DNA of 64,000 nucleotides from Mucilaginibacter psychrotolerans (GCF_004519315.1 NZ_SOZE01000019.1:49297-113296), one strand, 5' to 3'; numbered from the stretch's first letter, positions 52,446-61,485 are shown. Notes: generated from the letters alone by a model not told the origin. Numbers and translations are program-made.

Positions 52446-53018
52446 CTATCGGTTTATCCATATAAAAAATAGCAGCGTTAAAAATTCGGCCAGCTTAAGG
52501 CGCATCAGTTTAAGGGCTTTGCCCATTTGGTTTTCGATGGTTTTTACCGAGAGGCCCATCTGATCGGCTATCTGCTGGTATTTCAAAGCCTCGAACCTGC
52601 TCATCTGGAAAATAATGCGGCATTGCTGCGGTAGCTCCAGCATGGCCTGCCTTATACGGGTTTCCAGTTCGCCGGCCATAACTTTGTCTGATGCATAATC
52701 GTTTTGCTCGTCCATCTGCCCGCTATAATAGGTCTCGAAATTCACCTTAACCTTTTGGTGTTTGAGGTAGTTGAGGCTTTCGTTATGTACGGCCCTATAT
52801 AGGTATGCCTTTATAGAGCCATCAGTTTTCAGCTGATCCCGTTTTTCCCATACGCGGCAAAATATGTTCTGCACCACCTCCTCGGCCAGTTCGTCATCCT
52901 TCAAAAAAGTATAAGCATAAGCGTGCAGGCTTTTAAAATGGGTTTTAAACACCCATTCAAACACCTTTTCGCTGCCTTCCTTTAATAAAGCTATAACCGT
53001 GCTGTCGCTGTATTCCAC
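52446..53018 (-). CDS. ECF RNA polymerase sigma factor
   Basis: The 190-residue protein has sigma region 2 (about 25-90, AYAYTFLKDDELAEEVVQNI) and region 4 (about 130-180, FQMSRFEALKYQQIADQMGL with VKTIENQMGKALKLM). It begins with GTG (53016-53018). Bacteroidota sigma factors of this type are controlled by FecR partners and STN receptors, and those genes follow directly. TATCTTTA at 53050-53043 (minus strand), 24 bases upstream, resembles a -7 box. Target promoters are unknown. Confidence 0.93.
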   Translation of the reverse strand: MEYSDSTVIALLKEGSEKVFEWVFKTHFKSLHAYAYTFLKDDELAEEVVQNIFCRVWEKRDQLKTDGSIKAYLYRAVHNESLNYLKHQKVKVNFETYYSGQMDEQNDYASDKVMAGELETRIRQAMLELPQQCRIIFQMSRFEALKYQQIADQMGLSVKTIENQMGKALKLMRLKLAEFLTLLFFIWINR

Positions 53019-53332
53019 CCTTAGCGGCTTATTATTTTGCGCTAAAGATAGGAGTTGTGCGGATTGTCTGAACTCGAATTTTAAGGAATTAACGAATTTT
53101 ACAGAATTACTTTCGCGAACACGCTGACTTCTGTAAATTCAGGCGCAGAGCAAAAAGTTTAAGGGACGCAGCAAATTCTCTTGATACTTAGATTTTGTTG
53201 TTGGACACATTCTGCGTAAAAGTAATTTCTGTATTTGGCATAGCTATATGGTGTATATTTTTAGGCATTGGCAAGGTGTAAGAGCAATTTTTTCCCTACA
53301 AGAGCGGTTGCATAAAAGGTGGCACGGATAAC
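53019..53332. other. Intergenic region upstream of sigma factor, no gene
   Basis: About 310 bases with no reliable open frame. The AT-rich left half contains the likely promoter of the sigma factor operon (possible -7 box TATCTTTA on the minus strand at 53043-53050). A second candidate, TACTTTTA, lies further upstream near 53219-53226. No repeat or RNA structure was recognised. Confidence 0.4.
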
Positions 53333-53356
53333 AAAAAAGGCCACCCAAGGGCAGCC
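53333..53356 (-). terminator. Terminator after DUF3108-like gene
   Basis: On the minus strand GGCTGCCC pairs with GGGTGGCC (two G-T pairs) and is followed by TTTTTT. It lies 40 bases past the stop codon of the gene that starts at 54208. Confidence 0.75.
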
Positions 53357-53395
53357 TGTGATTATTTTTCAGATAGGTATCGGCAGGTGTGGTGC

Positions 53396-54208
53396 TTATT
53401 GTTTCAGCGCAAGCAAAATATCGGGCGCGGCTGCAGGTAGTTTTACTTTATATCGGTGCATCCCATTAAAGCTATCCTCTTCTTTAATAAACTCGTGGCC
53501 CTTTTTACTTATCCAAAAAATCTGCGTAGCATGTGTTCCTTTGTGGTCACTTTCGTTAACCAATTTCCAGCAATCAATCTTTTCCTGGTTAAGGGTGCCA
53601 ACTATCTCGCTGCCTGTAACCTTGTAAAGCGCATACTCGGGCGTATTGCTTACGGCATCGTAAAAGTTAATAGCAAACTGTTTGCCTGCTGCTAAAGGGA
53701 GCATTTCAAAGGTTTCTATATCCAGGTTCCAGTTAAAATACGGTTCGGCAGGGCTTGCTTTAAAGCCTTTTAAAGTGTTTGCGGCAACAGTATCGGCACT
53801 TACTACCTCCTGGGCCGACCAGTTGAACGATTTGTTTTTTCCGTTGACGGTTTCTGAATGGTAAACGGGCGCAAAATCGCTTACACGGTTAAGCGAGTAA
53901 GCCGTTCTGTACCCGGTAGTATCGCCGGTGTACCAATGCTGGCTGGTAGCAAAAACCTGCTGGCCGTTACGGTCAATAATTTCCGTGTTGCGCATCCAAA
54001 GCGATAGGCGCAATTGTTTTGGCGATTTTGGCATCTGAAAATACACCAGGTATTGGCGCATGCCGGGTTTTAGTGCCGAAGTATTAAGGCGTTTATCGCT
54101 AAGCCGGATAGTATCGATTTTTTGCGCTGAAGCAGCCTTGGGCTGTACCGAGAGTACCAACGCGGCAAATGCCGCAATAATTGTTGTGACTGGGATATTT
54201 ACTTTCAT
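53396..54208 (-). CDS. Exported protein, DUF3108-like
   Basis: The 270-residue protein has a signal peptide (ending AASAQ) and a beta-rich mature part with repeated aromatic strands (FNWNLDIETFEMLPLAAGK, GTLNQEKIDCWKLVN, IFWISKKGHEFIKEE). The last block resembles the DUF3108 pattern in which a lipocalin-like sheet is used to report a measured property. No function is assigned. It is transcribed alone, with a terminator. Confidence 0.6.
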   Translation of the reverse strand: MKVNIPVTTIIAAFAALVLSVQPKAASAQKIDTIRLSDKRLNTSALKPGMRQYLVYFQMPKSPKQLRLSLWMRNTEIIDRNGQQVFATSQHWYTGDTTGYRTAYSLNRVSDFAPVYHSETVNGKNKSFNWSAQEVVSADTVAANTLKGFKASPAEPYFNWNLDIETFEMLPLAAGKQFAINFYDAVSNTPEYALYKVTGSEIVGTLNQEKIDCWKLVNESDHKGTHATQIFWISKKGHEFIKEEDSFNGMHRYKVKLPAAAPDILLALKQ

Positions 54209-54461
54209 GTTTTTAGAAATTGTTTGGATTTTGCTTTTATTAACTGGCGTAAAATTGAACCCCAGGGCAACGCTTCCAAAATCGGTTCAACTACTACCCA
54301 TAAATATTTAGCAACTAGCGCCGATGCTTCAATAACAAGCCCAAAGACGCTTATAATACCCGGTGCCTTCAATTATTGAATTTTATATACGATTGATTGA
54401 AAAAATGCAGGCATCTGTTGAATAGCGTGGCGCATCCTTAAAAAGCTTCGTATTTTTAAGG

Positions 54462-55481
54462 ATGAAATTATTTAGCGGCAAGCTCAGTATTGTGCAGCTC
54501 CAATGGTTGGTATGGGTGTTCTTCTTTATCATCATTATACTATCGCTGATGCAGAACGACGGCTTTTTACAGGCGCTTACCTATGCTTTTCTAAACAGCA
54601 GTTTTTACGCAGTAATTATTTATGGTAATATACTTTGGTTGTTTCCACGCCTTTACCAACGAGGCAAGGTGGTATTATACGTATTGGCGGTAATCGTTTT
54701 TTTAGGCGGGATTGGCGTGGTACGCGGTTACATTACCATGAGCATATACAATGCCTTATTTGCCCAAAAGCCCGAAACGATGAGCATGAAGGCCATGAGT
54801 AGTTTTGTGGTAAGTAGCCTGGTTATTTTCCTGCTCAGCTTTATCTTCCGCATTGCTATTGCTTATTTCGAGCTGAAAAGGCAGTCGGATGAAATCATCG
54901 CCAAAAAAACACAGGCCGAGCTCAACCTGCTCAAATCGCAGGTGCAGCCGCACTTCCTCTTCAATACGCTCAACAATATTTATTACGAGGCCTACCTGGA
55001 AGCCCCAAGAACGGCCGGACTCATCGAACAATTATCCAACATCATGCGCTATTTTGTAGATGAGAGTCCAAAGCAGGTGGTAGCAATAGGTACCGAGATA
55101 CAATTCATAGAAAACTATATCGAACTGGAAAAGATCCGTATCCGCTACGATATAGGTATTATGTTCGACAAGCGATGTGATATCAGCCTAAGCATCCCGC
55201 CGATGTTGTTGATGACTTTCGTGGAGAATATATTTAAGCACGGCATCGATAAAAGCAGCACCGACAACAAAATTAATATCTCGCTATTGCAGGACGATGG
55301 TCGGCTGGTATTCGCTACCGAAAACACCGTTCCCCAGGTGCCGCAACATGCTGCTTCTACAGGCTTTGGCCTTGCCAACCTGCGCAAACGGCTGGAATTG
55401 TTGTACAAGGATGATTTTGAATTATCGACTCAAAATAATGGCGATATTTACCTTGCCCGCTTAAATATACCGCTGATATGA
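54462..55481 (+). CDS. LytS-type sensor histidine kinase
   Basis: The 339-residue kinase has four membrane segments (about 10-30, 38-62, 70-92, 112-132), then the His_kinase domain with LKSQVQPHFLFNTLNNIYY and a HATPase domain (MLLMTFVENIFKHGID, FGLANLRKRLELLY). It lacks an extracytoplasmic sensor domain, as is normal for Bacteroidota LytS relatives. The stop overlaps the response regulator start (ATGA), so the two form one two-component system. Confidence 0.93.
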   Translation: MKLFSGKLSIVQLQWLVWVFFFIIIILSLMQNDGFLQALTYAFLNSSFYAVIIYGNILWLFPRLYQRGKVVLYVLAVIVFLGGIGVVRGYITMSIYNALFAQKPETMSMKAMSSFVVSSLVIFLLSFIFRIAIAYFELKRQSDEIIAKKTQAELNLLKSQVQPHFLFNTLNNIYYEAYLEAPRTAGLIEQLSNIMRYFVDESPKQVVAIGTEIQFIENYIELEKIRIRYDIGIMFDKRCDISLSIPPMLLMTFVENIFKHGIDKSSTDNKINISLLQDDGRLVFATENTVPQVPQHAASTGFGLANLRKRLELLYKDDFELSTQNNGDIYLARLNIPLI

Positions 55482-56194
55482 ATTTACGCTGCTTGATTAT
55501 AGACGATGAACCTAACGCCGTAAACTTGCTGGAGGTGCTTATTGGCCAAACCACGCAATGGCAGCTAGTGGGCAAGTGCTATAATGCGCTGGAAGCGATA
55601 GCATTTCTGAAAGGCCATAAGGTAGATTTTATCTTCCTGGATATCAACATGCCGCACCTTACCGGTATGGAGCTGGCCGGGCTGCTGCCCAAGGATACCA
55701 AAATCGTATTCACAACGGCCTACGCCGAGCATGCCGCCGAAAGCTACGCTTACCAAACGATAGATTACCTGCTGAAACCTATTACCCTGAAACGCTTTTT
55801 GGCTGCCACCCAGAAAATAGAGGCTAGTTTTGGAAAAACGGCAGCGCAGCCTGCAGAAATAGCGGCGATAAAGCCGGAGCCCGACTACTTCTTTTTTAAA
55901 AGCGGCAAAACCCTGCGAAAGATATTGTTGGATGATATACTATACTTTGAAGGTGAAAAAGAGTACGTGCGCCTGTTAACAGGTGCCGAAGAATTGCTGA
56001 TATATCGCCGCCTAAAAGATATCGAGGAGCAGTTGCCGCCGCCCTTTGTGCGGGTACATAACTCCTACATCGTAAATACCAAACAGCTCAACAAAATTCA
56101 GGATAACCACATCTACATCGGCGGTAAGCAAATCCCCGTGAGCGATAAATTCCGGGATGGGTTTATGGAGGTGATAAAGCAGAGGATTTTTTGA
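55478..56194 (+). CDS. LytTR-type response regulator
   Basis: The 238-residue protein has a receiver (about 2-118; acidic pair LIIDDEPNA, phosphoacceptor in FIFLDINMPHLTG, Lys in YLLKPI) and a LytTR DNA-binding domain (about 135-235, FFKSGKTLRKILLDDILYFE and RVHNSYIVN). It is the partner of the upstream LytS-type kinase, with a 4-base overlap. Such pairs regulate few, often adjacent, genes; no clear target operon lies next to it. Confidence 0.93.
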   Translation: MNLRCLIIDDEPNAVNLLEVLIGQTTQWQLVGKCYNALEAIAFLKGHKVDFIFLDINMPHLTGMELAGLLPKDTKIVFTTAYAEHAAESYAYQTIDYLLKPITLKRFLAATQKIEASFGKTAAQPAEIAAIKPEPDYFFFKSGKTLRKILLDDILYFEGEKEYVRLLTGAEELLIYRRLKDIEEQLPPPFVRVHNSYIVNTKQLNKIQDNHIYIGGKQIPVSDKFRDGFMEVIKQRIF

Positions 56195-56257
56195 CCCAGA
56201 AATGCTGCCGCAAGATTAGCGCCGGATATTTCGTAGCGGCGCAATGATTTTTCGCGG

Positions 56258-56306
56258 AAAAACACCGATTTTTCGAAGATTTTTAAAGGTTTTTTGCGGT
56301 GTTTTT
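56258..56306. terminator. Bidirectional terminator between response regulator and ansA
   Basis: AAAAACACCG (56258-56267) is an exact complement of CGGTGTTTTT (56297-56306). A/T-runs on both arms let it serve the convergent genes on either strand. Confidence 0.7.
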
Positions 56307-56313
56307 GGCAATA

Positions 56314-57333
56314 TTACGACTCTGTCAATTCACCCCTTAAATCTTTTTCCAAACAGCGCTTCACCTCCAGTGGATCGTCTATTTCGCCGAGGAGGTACAT
56401 CATTTTTGTAACAGCGGCCTCAAAGGTCATATCATAACCGCAGGCTACGCCCATATCTTTTAACTCTTTGCTGGTTTCGTAACGGCCAAGCTCCACAGTA
56501 CCCACCTTACATTGCGAGATATCCAGAATCACCTTACCCGCCTCTATAGCCTTTTTCAGTAAATCGGTGAACCACTGGTCGGTAGTGGTATTGCCCGCGC
56601 CAAAGGTTTCCATTACGATACCGCGCACATCCGCGTTCAGGATGGTTTCTACCACCTTTGGCCCAATGCCGGGGTAAAGTTTAAGCACAGCCACATCGCT
56701 GACGAGGTTGTTGTGTACTTTTAAAGGCCCTTCGCCCGGCTGGCGTATGTCGTTGGCGCTGAAACGCAGGTGCACGCCCGATTCGGCCAGGATTGGGTAA
56801 TTGGGCGAGCGGAAGGCCTCGAATTTTGAGGAGTTGTATTTGAAAGCGCGGTTACCGCGGAATAGTTTATAGTCAAAGTAGATACAAACCTCCGGCACGC
56901 GACTTTTATCGTTCTTTTTGGCTTTGGCAATTTCTATGGCGGTCATCAGATTTTCCTTGGCATCCGTACGTACGGCGCTTATAGGCAACTGCGACCCCGT
57001 GAATATCACCGGCTTATCTAAATTTTGCAGCATAAAGCTCAGTGCCGATGCTGTGTAGGCCATGGTATCAGAGCCGTGCAATATCACGTAACCATCTACC
57101 TCGTCGTAATTGGCTTCTATCAGCGCAGCAAGTTCGCTCCAAACTGCTGGGTTCATGTTTGATGAATCGATGATCTGCTCAAACGAGTGTACTTTTATCT
57201 TACAATTCAGTTTCTCCAACTCGGGCACATTATCCATAATCTGCTCGAAATTGATGGGTACAAGTGTTTTGGTAACCGGGTCAGTCATCATACCTATGGT
57301 GCCGCCGGTATAGATGATCAGTATTTGGCTCAT
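56314..57333 (-). CDS. ansA: Type I L-asparaginase
   Basis: A 339-residue cytoplasmic enzyme that hydrolyses asparagine to aspartate and ammonia. The N-terminal threonine motif is IIYTGGTIGMM, and the second signature is LHGSDTMAYTASALSFML; TGSQLPISAVRTDAKEN is also typical. There is no signal peptide, which supports the type I (cytosolic) form. It is followed upstream by tatD with 28 bases between the genes, in the order tatD-ansA on the minus strand, an arrangement common in Bacteroidota. Confidence 0.95.
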   Translation of the reverse strand: MSQILIIYTGGTIGMMTDPVTKTLVPINFEQIMDNVPELEKLNCKIKVHSFEQIIDSSNMNPAVWSELAALIEANYDEVDGYVILHGSDTMAYTASALSFMLQNLDKPVIFTGSQLPISAVRTDAKENLMTAIEIAKAKKNDKSRVPEVCIYFDYKLFRGNRAFKYNSSKFEAFRSPNYPILAESGVHLRFSANDIRQPGEGPLKVHNNLVSDVAVLKLYPGIGPKVVETILNADVRGIVMETFGAGNTTTDQWFTDLLKKAIEAGKVILDISQCKVGTVELGRYETSKELKDMGVACGYDMTFEAAVTKMMYLLGEIDDPLEVKRCLEKDLRGELTES

Positions 57334-57361
57334 GCGTTTGATTTATGCTTTAATAAAATAA

Positions 57362-58129
57362 TTACACCCCAAAAACTTTCCTTGAGTTTTCGGTGGTGGT
57401 GATTGCCACTTCTTCTACGCTAATTTGATGTAGTTCCGCAACCTTTTGGGCTATGTATGTTAAATAAGCGCTTTCGTTAGGTTTACCACGGTAGGGAACA
57501 GGCGTAAGATACGGAGAATCGGTTTCTAAAACGATATGCTGCAAAGGAATTTGGGGTACGATTTTGTCTAACCCAGAATTTTTGTAGGTTATCACGCCGC
57601 CTATCCCCAGATAAAAACCCAGCTCAATTACTTTTTGTGCTTGCTCCAGCGTGCCGCTAAAGCAGTGGAATATCCCGCGCAGCAGCTCGTCATGCTCCTG
57701 CTGTAATACCTCAAAAACCTCGTTGAAAGCGTCGCGGCAGTGTATTACAATGGGCAGCTTTAATTGCTTGGCCCATTTTATCTGGAGTTTAAAAGCCTGT
57801 ATTTGTTCTGTGAGGAAGGTTTTGTCCCAATAGAGGTCTATGCCTATCTCGCCGATAGCGTATATGGGGTGCTTGTGCAATTCTGGCTGCATCAGCATCA
57901 GTTCGTGTTCCCAATCAGTCTTTACCGAGCAGGGGTGCAGCCCCAGCATGGCAAAGCAATTATCGGGGTAAGCATCCAGCAAGGCATCTATCAGGGGCAT
58001 CGAAGCTGCATCTACATTGGGTAGGAACAGCCGCTGCACGCCGTTATCCAGGCAACGCTGCATTAGGGCCTGCCGCTTTGCATCGTCGGTCTCGTAGTAT
58101 AAATGGGTGTGCGTATCTGTTAATACCAT
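57362..58129 (-). CDS. TatD-family metal-dependent hydrolase
   Basis: Start at 58129 (MVLTDTHTHLYY) gives 255 residues; the longer frame begins at a TTG. The metal site motifs are THTH, EIGIDLYWD, HCRDAF, HCFSG and ETDSPYL. TatD enzymes act as 3'-5' exonucleases or deoxyribonucleases. The start is remarkable: a terminator T-run and a TATTTTTG -7 box end only four bases before the ATG, so the mRNA may have almost no leader. ansA follows on the same strand. Confidence 0.93.
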   Translation of the reverse strand: MVLTDTHTHLYYETDDAKRQALMQRCLDNGVQRLFLPNVDAASMPLIDALLDAYPDNCFAMLGLHPCSVKTDWEHELMLMQPELHKHPIYAIGEIGIDLYWDKTFLTEQIQAFKLQIKWAKQLKLPIVIHCRDAFNEVFEVLQQEHDELLRGIFHCFSGTLEQAQKVIELGFYLGIGGVITYKNSGLDKIVPQIPLQHIVLETDSPYLTPVPYRGKPNESAYLTYIAQKVAELHQISVEEVAITTTENSRKVFGV

Positions 58130-58133
58130 GCTG

Positions 58134-58141
58134 CAAAAATA
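58134..58141 (-). promoter_or_regulatory. -7-like box directly before tatD
   Basis: On the minus strand the sequence reads TATTTTTG, matching TAnnTTTG, with only CAGC before the ATG. Transcription starting a few bases downstream would yield a leaderless message. No TTTG was found about 20 bases upstream, so the call is tentative. Confidence 0.35.
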
Positions 58142-58169
58142 AAAAAGCCTCCGTTGCGGGAGGCCTTTT
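58141..58169 (-). terminator. Terminator after FKBP gene 1
   Basis: On the minus strand the stem GGCCTCCC / GGAGGC is followed by TTTTTT. It ends the transcript of the FKBP gene starting at 59239 and abuts the tatD start. Confidence 0.82.
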
Positions 58170-58243
58170 GTGCGTATTAAATTCAATTTTTACCCTTAGC
58201 TGCTTTTTGGCGGCGTTTTGGCCATATTAAACAGCCCGGGAAG

Positions 58244-59239
58244 CTACTTCTTGTCTTTGCCCGGCACTACATCTAACACCTCTACATCAAATATTAGGGT
58301 ACTGTAAGGCGCTATGCTGCCATTGCCCTGCTCCCGGTAACCAAGTGAAGATGGTATTACAAAGGTAGCCTTAGCGCCTTTGTTGAGCAATTGCAAGCCT
58401 TCTACCCAGCCCTGTATAAGTGGCTGTACGCCCAGGCGGAACATGAGCGGCTGGTAAGGATTGCCCTCCTGATAGGTGCCTGCTGCCCTGGCTACAGATT
58501 CGATGCTGGTATCGAACACGCTCTCGTTAGTGAGGCGGCCGGCATAATGTATTACGAGAGAATCGCCGGGCATGGCGTTTGGCCCTGTGCCCGGTTTGGT
58601 GATTACATAACGCAGGCCCGAGGCGGTGCTTTGCAATACCAGGCCATGTTTAGCTACGTAAGCGTCGGCATCGGCTGCTTCGGCGGCTTTTATTTTGAGG
58701 AGGCCGGCATTACGTTCGGCCATAGCATCAGCGATAGATTGTATCTTAACGATTTTAATGGTGCACAAAATATTGCCGCCTTTGGCCAAAAATGCAGGGC
58801 GTTGGGCTTCCATTCCTTTAAAAACAGAATCGACAGGCACTTTTACGAAGGCGCTATCGTTTGCGGCCAGCAGGGGCAAAATGTCCATCAAATCGCCTAT
58901 GTTGCGCGATGGCTGTGCCTGCACTTTTACGGGCTGCCCCATTTTATAACTGCTGAACAGCACCGAATCTTTATCGGTACGTTGGGTGACGTGGAAGGTA
59001 ACCACATCAGTCAGTTTGATTTTCGGTCCGGTATTTTTCTGGATGACCTTATAAAGTACGCCATTGGGCAGTTTGGTAAAACCGCCGGCAACCAATACCG
59101 GGCCTTTTACTGCCGGGCCTTTTTTGGCCGTTTGACTTTTTGCTGTTGTAGCCTTGCCTTTAGCAGCGGGCTTTTTTTTCACCTGGGCGTAGCCGGTAAA
59201 AACGCTTAGGATTAAAATGATGGAGAGGAGTTTCTTCAT
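58244..59239 (-). CDS. FKBP-type peptidyl-prolyl isomerase, exported (1)
   Basis: The 331-residue protein has a signal peptide (about 1-19), a Lys/Ala-rich linker (about 20-45) and two FKBP-like folds. The first (about 50-165) is degenerate, while the second (about 205-325) keeps GDSLVIHYAGRLTNESVFDTS, GVQPLIQGWVEGLQLLNKG and FVIPSSLGYREQG. It catalyses proline isomerisation during folding of envelope proteins. A paralogue of the same layout lies directly upstream, each with its own terminator. Confidence 0.92.
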   Translation of the reverse strand: MKKLLSIILILSVFTGYAQVKKKPAAKGKATTAKSQTAKKGPAVKGPVLVAGGFTKLPNGVLYKVIQKNTGPKIKLTDVVTFHVTQRTDKDSVLFSSYKMGQPVKVQAQPSRNIGDLMDILPLLAANDSAFVKVPVDSVFKGMEAQRPAFLAKGGNILCTIKIVKIQSIADAMAERNAGLLKIKAAEAADADAYVAKHGLVLQSTASGLRYVITKPGTGPNAMPGDSLVIHYAGRLTNESVFDTSIESVARAAGTYQEGNPYQPLMFRLGVQPLIQGWVEGLQLLNKGAKATFVIPSSLGYREQGNGSIAPYSTLIFDVEVLDVVPGKDKK

Positions 59240-59298
59240 GGGTATATAGGTATTATCAGTTAGTACCGGGAGCGGCTTTATCCGAAAAAAATTGTCAT

Positions 59299-59332
59299 AA
59301 AAAAGCCCTCCGGTTACACACGGAAGGCTTTT
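59299..59332 (-). terminator. Terminator after FKBP gene 2
   Basis: On the minus strand AAAAGCCTTCCG pairs with CGGAGGGCTTTT (one mismatch) around TGTGTAAC and runs into T residues, 15 bases past the stop of the gene starting at 60321. Confidence 0.8.
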
Positions 59333-59346
59333 ATTGTGGTTAAATA

Positions 59347-60321
59347 TTATCTGCTTGTTGGTGGCTGTGGTGCTTCAACTTTGGGTGCATTAGGGTTTGG
59401 ATGAACAATATCCATTACCTCAACCGTGAATATGGTAATGGCAAATGGTGGGATCATCGGTGGCGCACCTTGCTCGCCCCAGCCTAATGTTGAGGGGATT
59501 ACAAAGGTTGCTTTTGAACCTTTCTTTAACAGCAATAAGCCTTCGTCCCAGCCTTTTATCACTTTGCCCTGGCCTACGGCTATGCGTAACGGGGAAAATG
59601 GGCGGCGTGGATCAATCGGTTGTTTGTTGGCCTTTGCGGCTTTTTCAGCATCTTCTTTGATGCTGCTATCGAAGATTTTGCCATTAATCAATTTACCTGT
59701 GTAGTTTACTACTGCCGTATCGCCAATGGCGATGTTAGCGCCACTACCCGGTGCGCTAATTTCATAAACCAGTCCCGATGCGGTGGTGGTGGTTTTTAGT
59801 TTATTGTCGTCTGCGTATTTCTTAAGCTTAGCTGGCTCGGCTTTAGCAACTGCATCGGCCTGGGCTTTCATATACTCAGATATACGGCCCTGAAAAACTA
59901 CTTCGCTTAAGTTGCCTCTTGGTATAACTTTTTCAACCTTAACATTGTAAATCAGGTATTTGCCTTTAATGCCCGGCGGCTTTGGCTGGCCTTTTTTGAA
60001 AACCGAATCGATATTCATTTTAAAGGTAGCGCTATCGCCTTCGCTAAGGAGGGCAAATCCGCTGATGATATCGCCTTTTTGCTGCGCTTTGGGCATAGCA
60101 TTTATTACCGGACGGCCCTGTTCATAAGTACTGTAAATTACCGAGTCGCCATCGGTTTTAAGCACTAGGTTCAGGCTCATGAAATCGCCTGTTTTAATGG
60201 TTTCACCAGGTTTATCTACGTTTATATCATAAAGCAAGCCGCCTTCAGCCTGTTTAAACCCACCTTTACAGCTTGCCAACCCTATAGCTGCAAGTGCAAT
60301 TAACATTACATTTTTCCTCAT
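59347..60321 (-). CDS. FKBP-type peptidyl-prolyl isomerase, lipoprotein (2)
   Basis: The 324-residue protein has a lipoprotein signal (lipobox GLASC, Cys about 18). A degenerate FKBP-like domain (about 30-135) is followed by a spacer helix and a standard FKBP domain (about 190-310; GDTAVVNYTGKLINGKIFDS, KGWDEGLLLLKKGSKATFVI, PSTLGWGEQGAPP). It ends in a Pro-rich tail. It lies 8 bases downstream of nrnA and is likely co-transcribed with it. The two FKBP genes arose by duplication; one product is lipid-anchored, the other probably soluble. Confidence 0.92.
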   Translation of the reverse strand: MRKNVMLIALAAIGLASCKGGFKQAEGGLLYDINVDKPGETIKTGDFMSLNLVLKTDGDSVIYSTYEQGRPVINAMPKAQQKGDIISGFALLSEGDSATFKMNIDSVFKKGQPKPPGIKGKYLIYNVKVEKVIPRGNLSEVVFQGRISEYMKAQADAVAKAEPAKLKKYADDNKLKTTTTASGLVYEISAPGSGANIAIGDTAVVNYTGKLINGKIFDSSIKEDAEKAAKANKQPIDPRRPFSPLRIAVGQGKVIKGWDEGLLLLKKGSKATFVIPSTLGWGEQGAPPMIPPFAITIFTVEVMDIVHPNPNAPKVEAPQPPTSR

Positions 60322-60329
60322 TTTAGTTT

Positions 60330-61340
60330 TTACTGTATTAATAGTTTTTTATATTCAGGTAATATTGTTTTGAATTTTGCCACCGTTGCATCCAAGCTTT
60401 CGTTAGATTGCCCGCCCGCAGCGTTGCGGTGCCCGCCACCATTGAAATACTTTTTGCATATTTCGTTGGCCGGAAACTCGTCTTTGCTCCTCAACGATAG
60501 TTTTACCATATCGGTACGCTCCACAATAAAGGCGGCTAATTTAATGCTGGCCATTGATAAGGCATAATTTACGATGCCTTCGGTATCGCCGGTATTTACG
60601 CCAAACTTATCCAGATCTGCTTTACTAACGGAAATCAGAGCCGTATTGTATTCGGGCAGTATCTCCAGCCGGTTGGCCAGGCAGTGTCCCAAAAACCGCA
60701 AACGGTTTTCAGATGCGCTGTTGTATATCAGTTCGTGTATGCGCCAGTTTACAGCGCCGCAATCTATCAGTTCGGCCGCTATGCGGTGCACATCTGATGT
60801 GGTATTGGGTAGGCGGAAGGATGCAGAATCGGTAAGGATACCGGCGTAAAGGCAGGTGGCCACGTCTTTATCTATTAAATCCTTGCGGCCAAGCTCGTTT
60901 ACGATGAAGGTATAAACCAATTGTGCCGTTGCGCAGGCCTTGATATCCCAATAACGGTAGTCGTCAAAATCCTGCGGCTCCAGGTGATGGTCTATCATTA
61001 CCTTAACGGCATTGCTGGCACCCACCAGTTCACCCATTTGGTTGATGCGGCTGAGGTGGTTAAAATCCAGGCAAAAGATGATAGCAGCATCGGCTATCAG
61101 TGCGGCGGCTTCTTCGGTATGTTCGGTGTAGATAATTACTTCTTCGTTGCCGGGAAGCCAGGCTAAAAAATCGGGGTAGTCTGTAGGGGCTATAACCTTT
61201 GCATGGTGGCCAAGCTGTATCAAATAATTATACAAACCTAACGACGAACCCATAGCATCTCCATCGGGTTTATGATGCGTGGTGATCACTATTTTTTGGG
61301 GCTGACCTAAAAGTTCTGCAAGCGAGGCTAAATCCAACAT
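60330..61340 (-). CDS. DHH-family oligoribonuclease/pAp phosphatase (NrnA-like)
   Basis: Start ATG at 61340 gives 336 residues (a TTG codon precedes it). The DHH domain shows ITTHHKPDGDAMGSSLG, FCLDFNHLSR and MIDHHLEP, and the DHHA1 domain ends with GGGHRNAAGGQ. NrnA-type enzymes degrade very short RNAs and dephosphorylate pAp, a by-product of sulfate assimilation, in the cytoplasm with Mn. It is divergent from ndk and followed by the FKBP lipoprotein gene. Confidence 0.92.
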   Translation of the reverse strand: MLDLASLAELLGQPQKIVITTHHKPDGDAMGSSLGLYNYLIQLGHHAKVIAPTDYPDFLAWLPGNEEVIIYTEHTEEAAALIADAAIIFCLDFNHLSRINQMGELVGASNAVKVMIDHHLEPQDFDDYRYWDIKACATAQLVYTFIVNELGRKDLIDKDVATCLYAGILTDSASFRLPNTTSDVHRIAAELIDCGAVNWRIHELIYNSASENRLRFLGHCLANRLEILPEYNTALISVSKADLDKFGVNTGDTEGIVNYALSMASIKLAAFIVERTDMVKLSLRSKDEFPANEICKKYFNGGGHRNAAGGQSNESLDATVAKFKTILPEYKKLLIQ

Positions 61341-61411
61341 CAATTTTTAAAAAGAAGTTGCAAAGCTAAATAAATTAATCAAATACAAATAGGTTATTTA
61401 ATAGTAAAAGC

Positions 61412-61442
61412 TTTATGTTTCAGATGTAAAAGCCTACTTTTG
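61412..61442 (+). promoter_or_regulatory. Promoter of ndk
   Basis: TACTTTTG (61435-61442) matches the Bacteroidota -7 consensus exactly, and TTTA (61412-61415) 19 bases upstream matches three of four bases of the -33 TTTG. The predicted transcript starts about 35-40 bases before the ndk ATG. Confidence 0.7.
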
Positions 61443-61485
61443 CGGCAATTTTAATAATCTATAATAAAAAGATTAACCCTAAGAA

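Noticed and set aside
58391..59209. 272-residue plus-strand frame opposite FKBP gene 1
   Set aside because: Antisense shadow of a well-supported FKBP isomerase.
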